This document shows, one piece after another, positions 36,083 to 46,202 of a stretch of DNA of 64,000 nucleotides. The DNA is from Eustoma russellianum (taxonomy: Eukaryota; Streptophyta; Magnoliopsida; Gentianales; Gentianaceae), in assembly GCA_036186865.1 (NCBI GenBank), contig AP025043.1:32906690-32970689 (forward strand), written 5' to 3'. Position numbers and translations under genes: made by a program. The notes beneath the pieces are model-generated. The model was not told the DNA's origin. It saw only the letters and a program-made list of their open reading frames with translations, and did no database searches. Position 1 is the stretch's first letter, and each line of letters opens with the position of its first letter.

Positions 36083-38678
36083 TGTTACACCCCGTGATTT
36101 TTAAGCGCAACTTTCGATACTTGGGTCAATCTTGAAATGCAACCTAATTAATTATGTAGGTAATGTAACTTAGTTACACAAAACATAGAAGAACAAAGAA
36201 AGGGGTTAGAAGTAGAATTAAAAGAAAGTATGGGAAATTACTTAAGAGGTCCCTACAAGGAGTTAAGGGGAGTTATAGGAAGTTAGTATAACTCCCCATC
36301 TCAGCCTTATGGGACGGTTATACCATCAAAAGAAGAGGGGAAAACGGCAGGAGCAAAGAGAAGGAGAAAGGAGAGGAAGAAGAAGAAGAGAGGAAGGAAA
36401 AAGGAAGGAAGAAGGCCAACCTAGGTGCAATCTTCACTGAAATTCTGCAGTAAATCTGTAAGATTAACTAGCAACCAAGGCAAGTAATCTTTCTATACGC
36501 TTTATGTAAATTTTGATACTTTAGGCCCTATGTTCTTACAAAGAGAAAACATGAATCACACATTAGTATTCTTGTCTTGCCTATCTTAAATGCTTTGTTA
36601 TATGTAAGTCTTGTTGCTAATTGTGTAAAGTCTTGTTCTTTGGGCCATATTTCTGAAATAGTTGTGCAGTAATTGTTGTTAGTCAATCATGCCCATGAGA
36701 GTATATATGTTGATGTGTTTCTTGTCTTGCTCTACTCTTGTGTTGATTGTATACACTTAGATGTTGAGAGTAAGTACAGGAAATTGAGGGATGAGTGATG
36801 ACATTGTTGTAGTCTTGTTGGTTGGGTATTGTTGATGATAACTCTTGAAGGTGGTGAATGATTGAAGATTTAGAGTGGATCTTGTTAGACATTCACTAAG
36901 CATCAATTCATGATTAGATGTATGTTAAGTATGATGAATCTAGTTGTTAAGATGGATCTTTAAGTGTTGAATCTGGAAGGGTTGAAGAAGAAAGGAGTTG
37001 GGTGGAAGTTACTGCAGAAAAACTGCAGTTTGGCATCGTCAGAACACTTCGAACGCCTACATGAGGCGCTTCAAGTCACATTAGGCGCCTAATGTAGCGT
37101 TCCAAGTGTCCTGAAACTTTCCCGTACAGAAAAACTGCAGTTTAGAACCGTCCGAACACTTCGAACACCTATTTGAAGCGCTTCATGTCACATTAGGCGC
37201 TTCATGTAGGCGTTCAATGTCTACGGAACATCCACGAACACTTCGAACACCTAGTATAGGCGCTTGAAGTCACTATAGGCGCTTCATGTAGCGTTCCAAC
37301 TGTACTGGAAGTCTTTTTGACCCTTTAAGCGCCCTATGTAAGTGTAGTAACTTTATACACTCCTTTTGAACATAAAATGTAAGGGTATTTGAGGTATATT
37401 AGAGGTGTAGATGGTAAGTTTGATTAAGTAAGCATAAGATTGAATTCTAGTGAATAAGTGAGACAAATGGACTTGGTAACACACGTTTAGGGAGTGTTTG
37501 AGGTGCAAGACCATATCCTTGATAGACAAGATGTATGTGTGTGTGTGTTACATGTTGATATGAAGCTATTTGTGCATCCTGCATCATGACATGGGCACTT
37601 GCATTTGATTTGAGATATGTTTTGCAAAAGAATAAGAAAGGTAAAGTTTGCGAAAGACAAAATGGCTGCTGGTTGATCACAGGGTATAAAAGTCACGTCT
37701 GCGAAGGCAGGGTATAAAGAGCGTGATCTGTGAATCAACAGCAGGGTATAAAGTATGTTATGGGGCCGTGGACCTATCCGCACGGAAAATGAAGTATTTT
37801 ATGGGGCCGTGGACCTATCAGCACGGATATATGATATATGTAATGGGGCCGTGGACCTTTCAGCACGGGGTATAAAGTTATGATGGCTGTGGACTGATCA
37901 CCCACAGGGTATAAAGTTCTGCTACGCGAAGAATATGATATGTAAAGTGATGAAATGTTTTGGGAAATGACATGCATGACATGTTTGTGAAAGAAGACAT
38001 ATGCATGGGTGTTGTGTGTGATTTTAAAGAAGTACATGCATCATGATACACGAAGCATAAGACTTGACATGCAAGAAACGTGATTAGTCTATGACTTGCT
38101 TATGTGATACGTTGTTTTAATACATGTTGGTTCTCGTAACTGTGTACCTATATGGACTTTATCTGTTTTGAGTAATCCTTATTAAGATGCTATTTGCTAA
38201 CCCGAGCACCCTATTTTTGGGCAATGTTTTATACACTGGTGACTCGACGTGTGTGATTCCGTAGGGTTTATAGACGGGTTACTTGCTGGCGAAGTTTTCG
38301 CTAAGAACAATCATTCTGTCTCCTTTTCAGGTGAGCCTGATTATGAGTTGATATTTATCGAAGACGACGGCGAGTGGGCTCAATGGGACGATGGACAAGG
38401 GAATAGATAGATGCTGGACTATTTTGTTTAAGTTTGAAAACTTATTGTTATTATGTTGTTCTAAAACCTATGTTGGCTAGATGAACAAACAGTTTTAATT
38501 CCGCTGCAGTTTCTGGTTGTAATATTGACAATGAAGGTTTAGATTTTATGACGTTTCCGCTGGTTTTAACTTACATTATGAAGGATGTATGCTTGATCTG
38601 CTTGACGCTTCGTAGTTCTCATAGTAGACTACGGCGGGTGCACTGGTTCCGATAACAGTATCGGGCTGGGGCGCTACA
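36083..38678 (+). repeat. D 5' LTR
   Basis: TGTTACACCCCG...GGGGCGCTACA. It contains tandem units starting GAACACTTCGAACRCC near 37042, 37154 and 37236 with GCGCTTCATGT dyads. Five TATAAA boxes lie at 37685, 37713, 37747, 37871 and 37910, and three GGGGCCGTGGACCT units at 37762, 37803 and 37845. The last 50 bp resemble the end of the Y/C/E LTRs. Identical short ORFs in both LTRs reflect recent copying, not genes. Confidence 0.95.
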
Positions 38679-38680
38679 GG

Positions 38681-38693
38681 TGGTATCAGAGCC
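38681..38693 (+). promoter_or_regulatory. D primer-binding site
   Basis: TGGTATCAGAGCC, two bases after the 5' LTR, complementary to the 3' end of initiator tRNA-Met. Confidence 0.93.
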
Positions 38694-38960
38694 TAGGCTT
38701 CAGATCTATTTCGGAAACTTAAGTTCATGATCTTTTAGACTCCTAAGCTATGATTCTCCCTTAAGTTTGATCCTTAGAGATAAGTATTGATTTTTCTTAG
38801 TGGTTAAGTATGATATGGGTTGGGTGTGTGCGAGCGCGTTTATCCTCTAATTTTGTATTAATAGTTATGCTACACACCTCACCTATTAGTACGCATTCGA
38901 GCCTTCAGTAACCTTTTGTATTTACTGAATGCTAATGAAATGTTAACCTTTCAGCGAAAT

Positions 38961-40035
38961 ATGCCTCCCAGAAGAGATAACACAGGCAACTCTGGCAATG
39001 GACAGGAGAACCAGCCACCACAAGTGGTTTTACCCCAAGTACTCACTGATGCGCTGACGATCATTGCACAAGGGTATGCGCAGCAGCATCAGCCTCCGCC
39101 TCCACCACCGCCACATCATAACATCAGGTTCTTTTATGGAGAGATGAGGAAGATGAGGGTGCCGGAGTTCGGTGGATGTACGGATCCTGAAGAGGCTCAG
39201 CATTGGTTGGCTGAGGTTGAGAAATGTTTCCGGCTGGTGCAAGTTCCGAATGAGATAAAAGTTGAGGTGGCCACACCCCTTCTAAGTGGCAAGGCTGGCG
39301 AATGGTGGGAAGGAATGGTGTTAAGAATGACCCCACCGATCTCGTGGACTCAGTTCTGTGATGTGTTCCTTAAGTACTATGTACCGGAGACTGCAATATT
39401 GGACAAGATAAGAGCATTTGACAGATTGGAGCAAGGAAGGATGACGGTGTCGGAGTATGCAGATCGTTTCCATGCTTTGGGTAAGTTTGCCCCTGCAATC
39501 ATGACTGATAATCGTCTTAAGATGATGAAGTTTGAGAGGGGTTTGGACTCGAGGATACAATCGGCGATAGTGAATGCGGGAATGAAAACTTATGAGGATA
39601 TGCTAGATGCGTGTTACCGTGTTGAGAGTGATTTTCGCCGAGTGGCGGCAAGAGCAGCTAGCACAGGAGGAGCTGAAAGAGGCAAGAGGCCAAGAGAGGA
39701 TGTGAGAGTTGGTGGAAGACCCGGACGTTGGGTCAAGATTCCGAAGAGAGGCCCAGTTGGAAATTTTCAGAGACTGCCACCCCAGAATCAAGTAGCTCAG
39801 CAGGCTGTAGGAGTTTGTCCGCATTGCAACAGGAACCACGTTGGAGAGTGTAGGAAAGTGGCTGGGGCATGTTTCCGATGTGGCCAAGTGGGCCATATGA
39901 TTAGAGATTGTCCGGAGATAAAGAAAAATAATCCTGGAGAGGCGGCTCAGCAGCCGAGAGCGAAGCCTAGAGCAAATGCCCGTGTACATCTCATGACGGA
40001 TACGGATGTGCAGGAGGCTACCGACGTAGTAGCAG
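38961..40035 (+). CDS. D gag (first exon-like segment)
   Basis: Gag packages element RNA. I start it at ATG 38961 (MPPRRDN), typical of this lineage, although the frame is open further upstream. The capsid domain (about residues 55-190) reads HWLAEVEKCFRLVQVP, LLSGKAGEWWEGM and FDRLEQGRMTVSEYADRFHA. Near the C-terminus are CPHCNRNHVGEC and the CCHC knuckle CFRCGQVGHMIRDC. The frame meets TAA at 40044, eight bases into the putative intron. It is intact over this whole segment, unlike pol. Confidence 0.9.
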
Positions 40036-40119
40036 GTACCATTTAAACTAAGTTTAAATCTTTAATGAATTAAGTATTTATGTGCTTAATCTTCCGTGTA
40101 TAACTTGATATGGCTGTAG
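40036..40119 (+). other. Putative intron 1 in D (gag-protease)
   Basis: 84 nt beginning GTACC and ending TGTAG, AT-rich, with an in-frame TAA. The flanks read CAG|GT...TAG|GT. Leaving it out joins a split Gly codon and runs gag directly into the protease entry, as in related elements. A TAACTTGAT stretch upstream of the AG could act as branch point. No transcript evidence is available here. Confidence 0.6.
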
Positions 40120-40690
40120 GTGCGATTTTAGTAAATAAGGTACCTGCCAACGTGCTCTTTGATAGCGGCGCAAGCCACTCCTTCGTAGCAAAGAGATTCA
40201 CTAAACACCTGAGTAGTCTGCCTGAGTGGTTAGAAACTCCGTATCGTGTTCAAGCGGCCGGAGATCAAATTATGGTTTCGTATCATCGGTACCGGGATTG
40301 TGAATTGGAGTTTGAAGGACAAACATTCCCTGCCACACTGATCCCTATTTAGATGTATGACTTTGACGTCATATTAGGAATGGACTGGCTAGCCAAGAAT
40401 CACGTTAATATTGATTGTCGGTTGAAGCAAGTGACAATCAAGAATGCTAAGATGGAGGAGGTAATATTTCAAGGAGATGCGGAACGAAAGAAGGTACCCA
40501 AAAAGGTGTACGTGTCGGTTGCACAAGCGCGCAAGGCATTAAGGAAAGGTGCAGAGGGATTTCTAGTGTATGCCATGGATGTTACCAAGGAGGTATCGCC
40601 TATTGAGCAAATTCCAGTAGTCAACGAATTTCCGGATGTGTTTCCAGAAGATTAACCAGGAGTACCACCCCGAGAGAAGTCGAATTTGAG
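40120..40690 (+). pseudogene. D aspartic protease and link to RT
   Basis: The protease reads NVLFDSGASHSFVAKRF, with the DSGA active site intact. The frame stops at TAG 40350-40352, then continues in frame with YDFDVILGMDWLAKNH. A second stop (TAA 40653-40655) sits at FPDVFPED, and a frameshift lies between it and about 40690. The protease would cut gag-pol into working proteins. The two stops are single-codon changes. Confidence 0.88.
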
Positions 40691-40696
40691 ATCAAC

Positions 40697-41639
40697 TTGA
40701 TTCCAGGGACAGAACCTATTTCTAAAGCTCCTTATAGAATGGCTCCGGCAGAATTGAGAGAGTTGAAGGAACAACTGCAGGAGTTATTGGACAAGAAGTT
40801 TATCCGCCCTAGTGTATCGCCTTGGGGAGCACCTGTTTTGTTTGTAAAGAAGAAAGATGGTAGCATGAGGCTTTGTATCGATTATAGAGAGTTGAATAAA
40901 GTTACCATCAAGAATAAGTATCCCCTTCCACGAATTGAGGATTTGTTTGATCAACTCAAGGGCGCCAAGATTTTCTCTAAAATTGATCTTCGATCAGGAT
41001 ATCATCAGCTGCAAGTGAAGGCCGAGGACATCGCAAAGACAGCCTTCCGCACAAGGTATGGCCACTATGAGTTTTTGGTGATGCCATTTGGATTAACCAA
41101 TGCCCCGGCAGCTTTTATGGATCTTATGAATACCGTCTTTCGAGAACAGTTGGATAAGTTTGTAGTGGTATTCATAGATGATATTCTTGTGTACTCTCCT
41201 GACGAGCAAACTCACACTGAGCATTTGAGAACCGTGCTAGGCATTTTGAGGCAGAAACAACTTTATGCAAAGTTTAGCAAGTGTGAGTTTTGGTTAAGAA
41301 GTGTGGCGTTCCTAGGCCACGTGATATCAGAAGAGGGGATTGCTGTGGACCCGAAGAAGGTGGAAGCTATAACTGAATGGCCTAGACCTACAAATGTCAC
41401 CGAAGTGCGAAGTTTCTTGGGTCTAGCGGGTTATTACCGAAAATTTGTTGAGGGATTCTCGAGGATTGCCGTACCTCTCAGTCGCCTTACTCAAAAGAAG
41501 TCCAAGTTTGAGTGGACGGCGGAATGCGAGCGAAGTTTCGCGGAGCTTAAGAAGAGATTAACGACAGCTCCAGTATTGGCTCAACCCTCTGGAACGGATG
41601 GATTTGTGATTTATAGTGATGCGTCAAAGAACGGGTTAG
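40697..41639 (+). pseudogene. D reverse transcriptase and start of RNase H
   Basis: This segment is open throughout. RT motifs in order are KKKDGSMRLCIDYRELN, IDLRSGYHQL, FLVMPFGLTNAPAAFMDLMN and the catalytic FIDDILVYSP. FLGLAGYYRKFVEGFS leads into RNase H (FVIYSDASKNGLG). The frame meets TAA at 41645-41647, just inside the second intron-like insert. The segment is intact, but upstream breaks cut it off from gag. Confidence 0.92.
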
Positions 41640-41709
41640 GTACGTAAATTATAGTATAAGATTATGATCTTGTATACCCATTAAGTTTAGACTAACGCCT
41701 TGTTTGTAG
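41640..41709 (+). other. Putative intron 2 in D (RNase H)
   Basis: 70 nt beginning GTACGTAAAT and ending TTTGTAG, strongly AT-rich. GACTAAC lies 16-22 nt before the AG and fits the plant branch-point consensus. A T-rich tract follows it. Length is not a multiple of three, yet leaving it out moves the frame exactly from the upstream to the downstream RNase H half. The flanks are TTAG|GT and GTAG|GT. Confidence 0.68.
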
Positions 41710-42503
41710 GTTGTGTCTTAATGCAAAACGAACGAGTCATCGCGTATGCCTCAAGACAGTTAAAGCCTTATGAGCAAAACTACCCCACACATGATCTTGA
41801 ACTCGCCGCGGTGGTGTTTGCCTTGAAGATCTGGCGGCATTATTTGTATGGAGAGAAGTGCGCGGTATTCACAGATCATAAGAGCCTAAAGTATTTGTTT
41901 TCGCAGAAGGAATTGAATATGAGGCAGCGGAGATGGTTGGAATTGCTAAAAGACTATGACCTAACTATTCATTATCACCCGGGAAAGGCTAACAAGGTAG
42001 CTGACGCCTTAAGTAGGAAGTCCAGCCATGCACGACAATCACCATTGGAAAGAGAGATGGAGGAGTTTGGTTTGGATTTGATTGAATCCACGGTGAACGT
42101 TTTGACAGCATTAACTATCACCCCGAGTTTGATCGATCGGATAAAGGAGGCACAGAAGAGAGATAAGGCTTTAAGTGAGATAATGGAAAGGGTGAAACAT
42201 AGTCCAGTTGAAGGATTTTGGACTAAGGGTGATGGGAGCTTATGGTTTAGGGAAAGATTATGCGTGCCGGACGTTGACGAACTTAGGAAAGAAGTTTTGC
42301 AAGAAGCTCATAATTCGAGGTTATCAATACACCCCGGTAGCACCAAGATGTATAGAGATCTCAAGCGATACTATTGGTGGTCTGGGATGAAAAGACATAT
42401 TGCGGAATTCATAGAGAGGTGTTTGGTGTGTCAACAAGTCAAAGCGGAACACCAGCGGCCCGGTGGATTGTTGATGCCGTTGGAAATTCCGGAATGGAAA
42501 TGA
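41710..42503 (+). pseudogene. D RNase H remainder and integrase zinc finger
   Basis: RNase H continues with CVLMQNERVIAYASRQLKPY, THDLELAAVVFALKIWRHYL and FTDHKSLKYLF. The integrase HHCC finger follows (HNSRLSIHPG and CLVCQQVKAEHQ). The segment stops at TGA 42501-42503, where a Trp codon is expected in the conserved integrase entry. The next segment is in the same frame. Confidence 0.9.
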
Positions 42504-43208
42504 GAACATGTCACAATGGATTTTGTAGCCGGATTACCAAAGACAAGAAGCGGATGTGACATGATTTGGGTTATCGTGGACCGTTTAACAAAGTCTGCCC
42601 ATTTCCTACCCGTTTCAAGTGAAGCACCTCTTGATAAATTAGTGAGCTTGTATATGGACGGTATTGTTAGCTTGCATGGAGTCCCGGTAAGTATAGTGTC
42701 CGACCGAGATTCACGGTTCACATCTAAGTTTTGGACAGCATTCCAAGAAGCCATGGGTACAGAATTAAGGTTGAGTACGGCGTATCATCCCCAAACTGAT
42801 GGACAGTCCGAGCGGACAATTCAAACCTTGGAAGATATGCTAAGAGCTTGCGTGCTGGATTTCAAAGGGAGTTGGGACGGAATGGTAAAGCTGATGGAGT
42901 TTTCCTATAACAATAGTTACCACAGCGCAATTGATATGGCTCCTTTTGAGGCTTTGTATGGAAGGAATTGTAGGTCTCCGATTTATTGGGATGAAGTGGG
43001 CGTGAGGACCATTACTGGACCTGAGCTATTAGAGAAAACGTTAGAGAAGGTGAGGATCATTCGGGAAAGACTCAAGACGGCTCAGGACCGTAGCAAGAGT
43101 TGGGCAGATTCCAAACGACGACCATTGGATTTTGACGTGGGGGAAAAAGTTTATTTGAAGGTATCACCTACGAAGGGCGTCATGAGGTTTGGAGTAAAAG
43201 GCAACTAA
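42504..43208 (+). pseudogene. D integrase core
   Basis: Catalytic motifs are present: MDFVAGLPKTRSGCDMIWVI (Asp), VSDRDSRFTSKFW (Asp) and HPQTDGQSERTIQTLED (Glu). It inserts element DNA into chromatin. A one-base loss in an A-run near 43200 ends the frame at 43208 and shifts the rest. Confidence 0.92.
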
Positions 43209-43555
43209 GCCCTCGATTCATTGGTCCTTATGAAATACTTGAGAAGGTAGGAGCCTTGGCATATAGGTTGGCATTACCTCCGGTGTTGGCGCAAGTTCAC
43301 AATGTATTCCACGTGTCACAATTAAGAAAGTACGTGGCAGATCCAAGTCATGTACTTGAAGCTCAACCTTTGGAACTCAAGGACGATGTTACATATGAGG
43401 AAGTACCCGTGAAAATTGTGGACCGAAAGGATCAAGTGTTGAGGAAGCGAGTGATTCCTTATGTAAAGGTTCAATGGAGCAATCACACGGAACGTGAAGC
43501 CACTTGGGAGCTCGAAGAACAAATGCGGGAGAAGTATCCTCAGCTCTTTGACTAA
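43209..43555 (+). pseudogene. D integrase C-terminus with chromodomain
   Basis: Starts in a shifted frame (PRFIGPYEILEKVGALAYRL) and ends with a chromodomain-like segment (VQWSNHTEREATWELEEQM). Chromodomains of this group steer integration to heterochromatin marks. The end at 43553-43555 lies 32 nt before the polypurine tract. Confidence 0.88.
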
Positions 43556-43587
43556 GGTACGTAAGTTTCGAGGACGAAACTTTTTGT

Positions 43588-43600
43588 AAGGGGGGTGGAA
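43588..43600 (+). promoter_or_regulatory. D polypurine tract
   Basis: AAGGGGGGTGGAA immediately before the 3' LTR; primes plus-strand synthesis. Confidence 0.9.
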
Positions 43601-46197
43601 TGTTACACCCCGTGATTTTTAAGCGCAACTTTCGATACTTGGGTCAATCTTGAAATGCAACCTAATTAATTATGTAGGTAATGTAACTTAGTTACACAAA
43701 ATATAGAAGAACAAAAGAAAGGGGTTAGAAGTAGAATTAAAAGAAAGTATGGGAAATTACTTAAGAGGTCCCTACTAGGAGTTAAGGGGAGTTATAGGAA
43801 GTTAGTATAACTCCCCATCTCAGCCTTATGGGACGGTTATACCATCAAAAGAAGAGGGGAAAACGGCAGGAGCAAAGAGAAGGAGAAAGGAGAGGAAGAA
43901 GAAGAAGAGAGGAAGGAAAAAGGAAGGAAGAAGGCCAACCTAGGTGCAATCTTCACTGAAATTCTGCAGTAAATCTGTAAGATTAACTAGCAACCAAGGC
44001 AAGTAATCTTTCTATACGCTTTATGTAAATTTTGATACTTTAGGCCCTATGTTCTTACAAAGAGAAAACATGAATCACACATTAGTATTCTTGTCTTGCC
44101 TATCTTAAATGCTTTGTTATATGTAAGTCTTGTTGCTAATTGTGTAAAGTCTTGTTCTTTGGGCCATATTTCTGAAATAGTTGTGCAGTAATTGTTGTTA
44201 GTCAACCATGCCCATGAGAGTATATATGTTGATGTGTTTCTTGTCTTGCTCTACTCTTGTGTTGATTGTATACACTTAGATGTTGAGAGTAAGTACAGGA
44301 AATTGAGGGATAAGTGATGACATTGTTGTAGTCTTGTTGGTTGGGTATTGTTGATGATAACTCTTGAAGGTGGTGAATGATTGAAGATTTAGAGTGGATC
44401 TTGTTAGACATTCACTAAGCATCAATTCATGATTAGATGTATGTTAAGTATGATGAATCTAGTTGTTAAGATGGATCTTTAAGTGTTGAATCTGGAAGGG
44501 TTGAAGAAGAAAGGACTTGGGTGGAAGTTACTGCAGAAAAACTGCAGTTTGGCATCGTCAGAACACTTCGAACGCCTACATGAGGCGCTTCAAGTCACAT
44601 TAGGCGCCTAATGTAGCGTTCCAAGTGTCCTGGAACTTTCCCGTACAGAAAAACTGCAGTTTAGAACCGTCCGAACACTTCGAACACCTATTTGAAGCGC
44701 TTCATGTCACATTAGACGCTTCATGTAGGCGTTCAATGTCTACGGAACATCCCCGAACACTTCGAACACCTAGTATAGGCGCTTGAAGTCACTATAGGCG
44801 CTTCATGTAGCGTTCCAACTGTACTGGAAGTCTTTTTGACCCTTTAAGCGCCCTATGTAAGTGTAGTAACTTTATACACTCCTTTTGAACATAAAATGCA
44901 AGGGTATTTGAGGTATATTAGAGGTGTAGATGGTAAGTTTGATTAAGTAAGCATAAGATTGAATTCTAGTGAATAAGTGAGACAAATGGACTTGGTAACA
45001 CACGTTTAGGGAGTGTTTGAGGTGCAAGACCATATCCTTGATAGACAAGATGTATGTGTGTGTGTGTTACATGTTGATATGAAGCTATTTGTGCATCCTG
45101 CATCATGACATGGGCACTTGCATTTGATTTGAGATATGTTTTGCAAAAGAATAAGAAAGGTAAAGTTTGCGAAAGACAAAATGGCTGCTGGTTGATCACA
45201 GGGTATAAAAGTCACGTCTGCGAAGGCAGGGTATAAAGAGCGTGATCTGTGAATCAACAGCAGGGTATAAAGTATGTTATGGGGCCGTGGACCTATCCGC
45301 ACGGAAAATGAAGTATTTTATGGGGCCGTGGACCTATCAGCACGGATATATGATATATGTAATGGGGCCGTGGACCTTTCAGCACGGGGTATAAAGTTAT
45401 GATGGCTGTGGACTGATCACCCACAGGGTATAAAGTTCTGCTACGCGAAGAATATGATATGTAAAGTGATGAAATGTTTTGGGAAATGACATGCATGACA
45501 TGTTTGTGAAAGAAGACATATGCATGGGTGTTGTGTGTGATTTTAAAGAAGTACATGCATCATGATACACGAAGCATAAGACTTGACATGCAAGAAACGT
45601 GATTAGTCTATGACTTGCTTATGTGATACGTTGTTTTAATACATGTTGGTTCTCGTAACTGTGTACCTATATGGACTTTATCTGTTTTGAGTAATCCTTA
45701 TTAAGATGCTATTTGCTAACCCGAGCACCCTATTTTTGGGCAATGTTTTATACACTGGTGACTCGACGTGTGTGATTCCGTAGGGTTTATAGACGGGTTA
45801 CTTGCTGGCGAAGTTTTCGCTAAGAACAATCATTCTGTCTCCTTTTCAGGTGAGCCTGATTATGAGTTGATATTTATCGAAGACGACGGCGAGTGGGCTC
45901 AATGGGACGATGGACAAGGGAATAGATAGATGCTGGACTATTTTGTTTAAGTTTGAAAACTTATTGTTATTATGTTGTTCTAAAACCTATGTTGGCTAGA
46001 TGAACAAACAGTTTTAATTCCGCTGCAGTTTCTGGTTGTAATATTGACAATGAAGGTTTAGATTTTATGACGTTTCCGCTGGTTTTAACTTACATTATGA
46101 AGGATGTATGCTTGATCTGCTTGACGCTTCGTAGTTCTCATAGTAGACTACGGCGGGTGCACTGGTTCCGATAACAGTATCGGGCTGGGGCGCTACA
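43601..46197 (+). repeat. D 3' LTR
   Basis: Near-identical partner of 36083-38678, followed by the TSD GTGCC. It has the same tandem units and TATAAA series, shifted by about 7519 bp. Confidence 0.95.
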
Positions 46198-46202
46198 GTG
46201 CC

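Larger units (their letters stand above)
36083..46197 (+). mobile_element. Ty3 chromovirus D (Tekay/Del-like), young
   Basis: A plus-strand element of 10,115 bp with TSD GTGCC at 36078-36082 and 46198-46202. LTRs of 2596 and 2597 bp (36083-38678, 43601-46197) differ by only about ten substitutions and a small indel by eye. The internal order is primer site, gag, protease, RT, RNase H, integrase with chromodomain, polypurine tract. The chromodomain places it among chromoviruses; long LTRs fit Tekay/Del. Pol carries several stops and frameshifts, plus two intron-like inserts. It is the youngest datable insertion here. Confidence 0.95.

Noticed and set aside
37762..37875. CRISPR-like regular repeats in the D LTR
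   Set aside because: Only three units with spacers that are themselves related, inside a plant LTR; this is a promoter repeat.
37447..38037. Short ORFs that are identical in both D LTRs (also 44202-45556)
   Set aside because: Identity reflects the recent duplication of the LTR at insertion. They run over TATA and tandem repeats on the opposite strand.
38700..38960. 5' UTR intron in D ending at CTTTCAG before the gag ATG
   Set aside because: A possible acceptor exists, but no matching frame change or donor can be shown, unlike the two inserts in pol.
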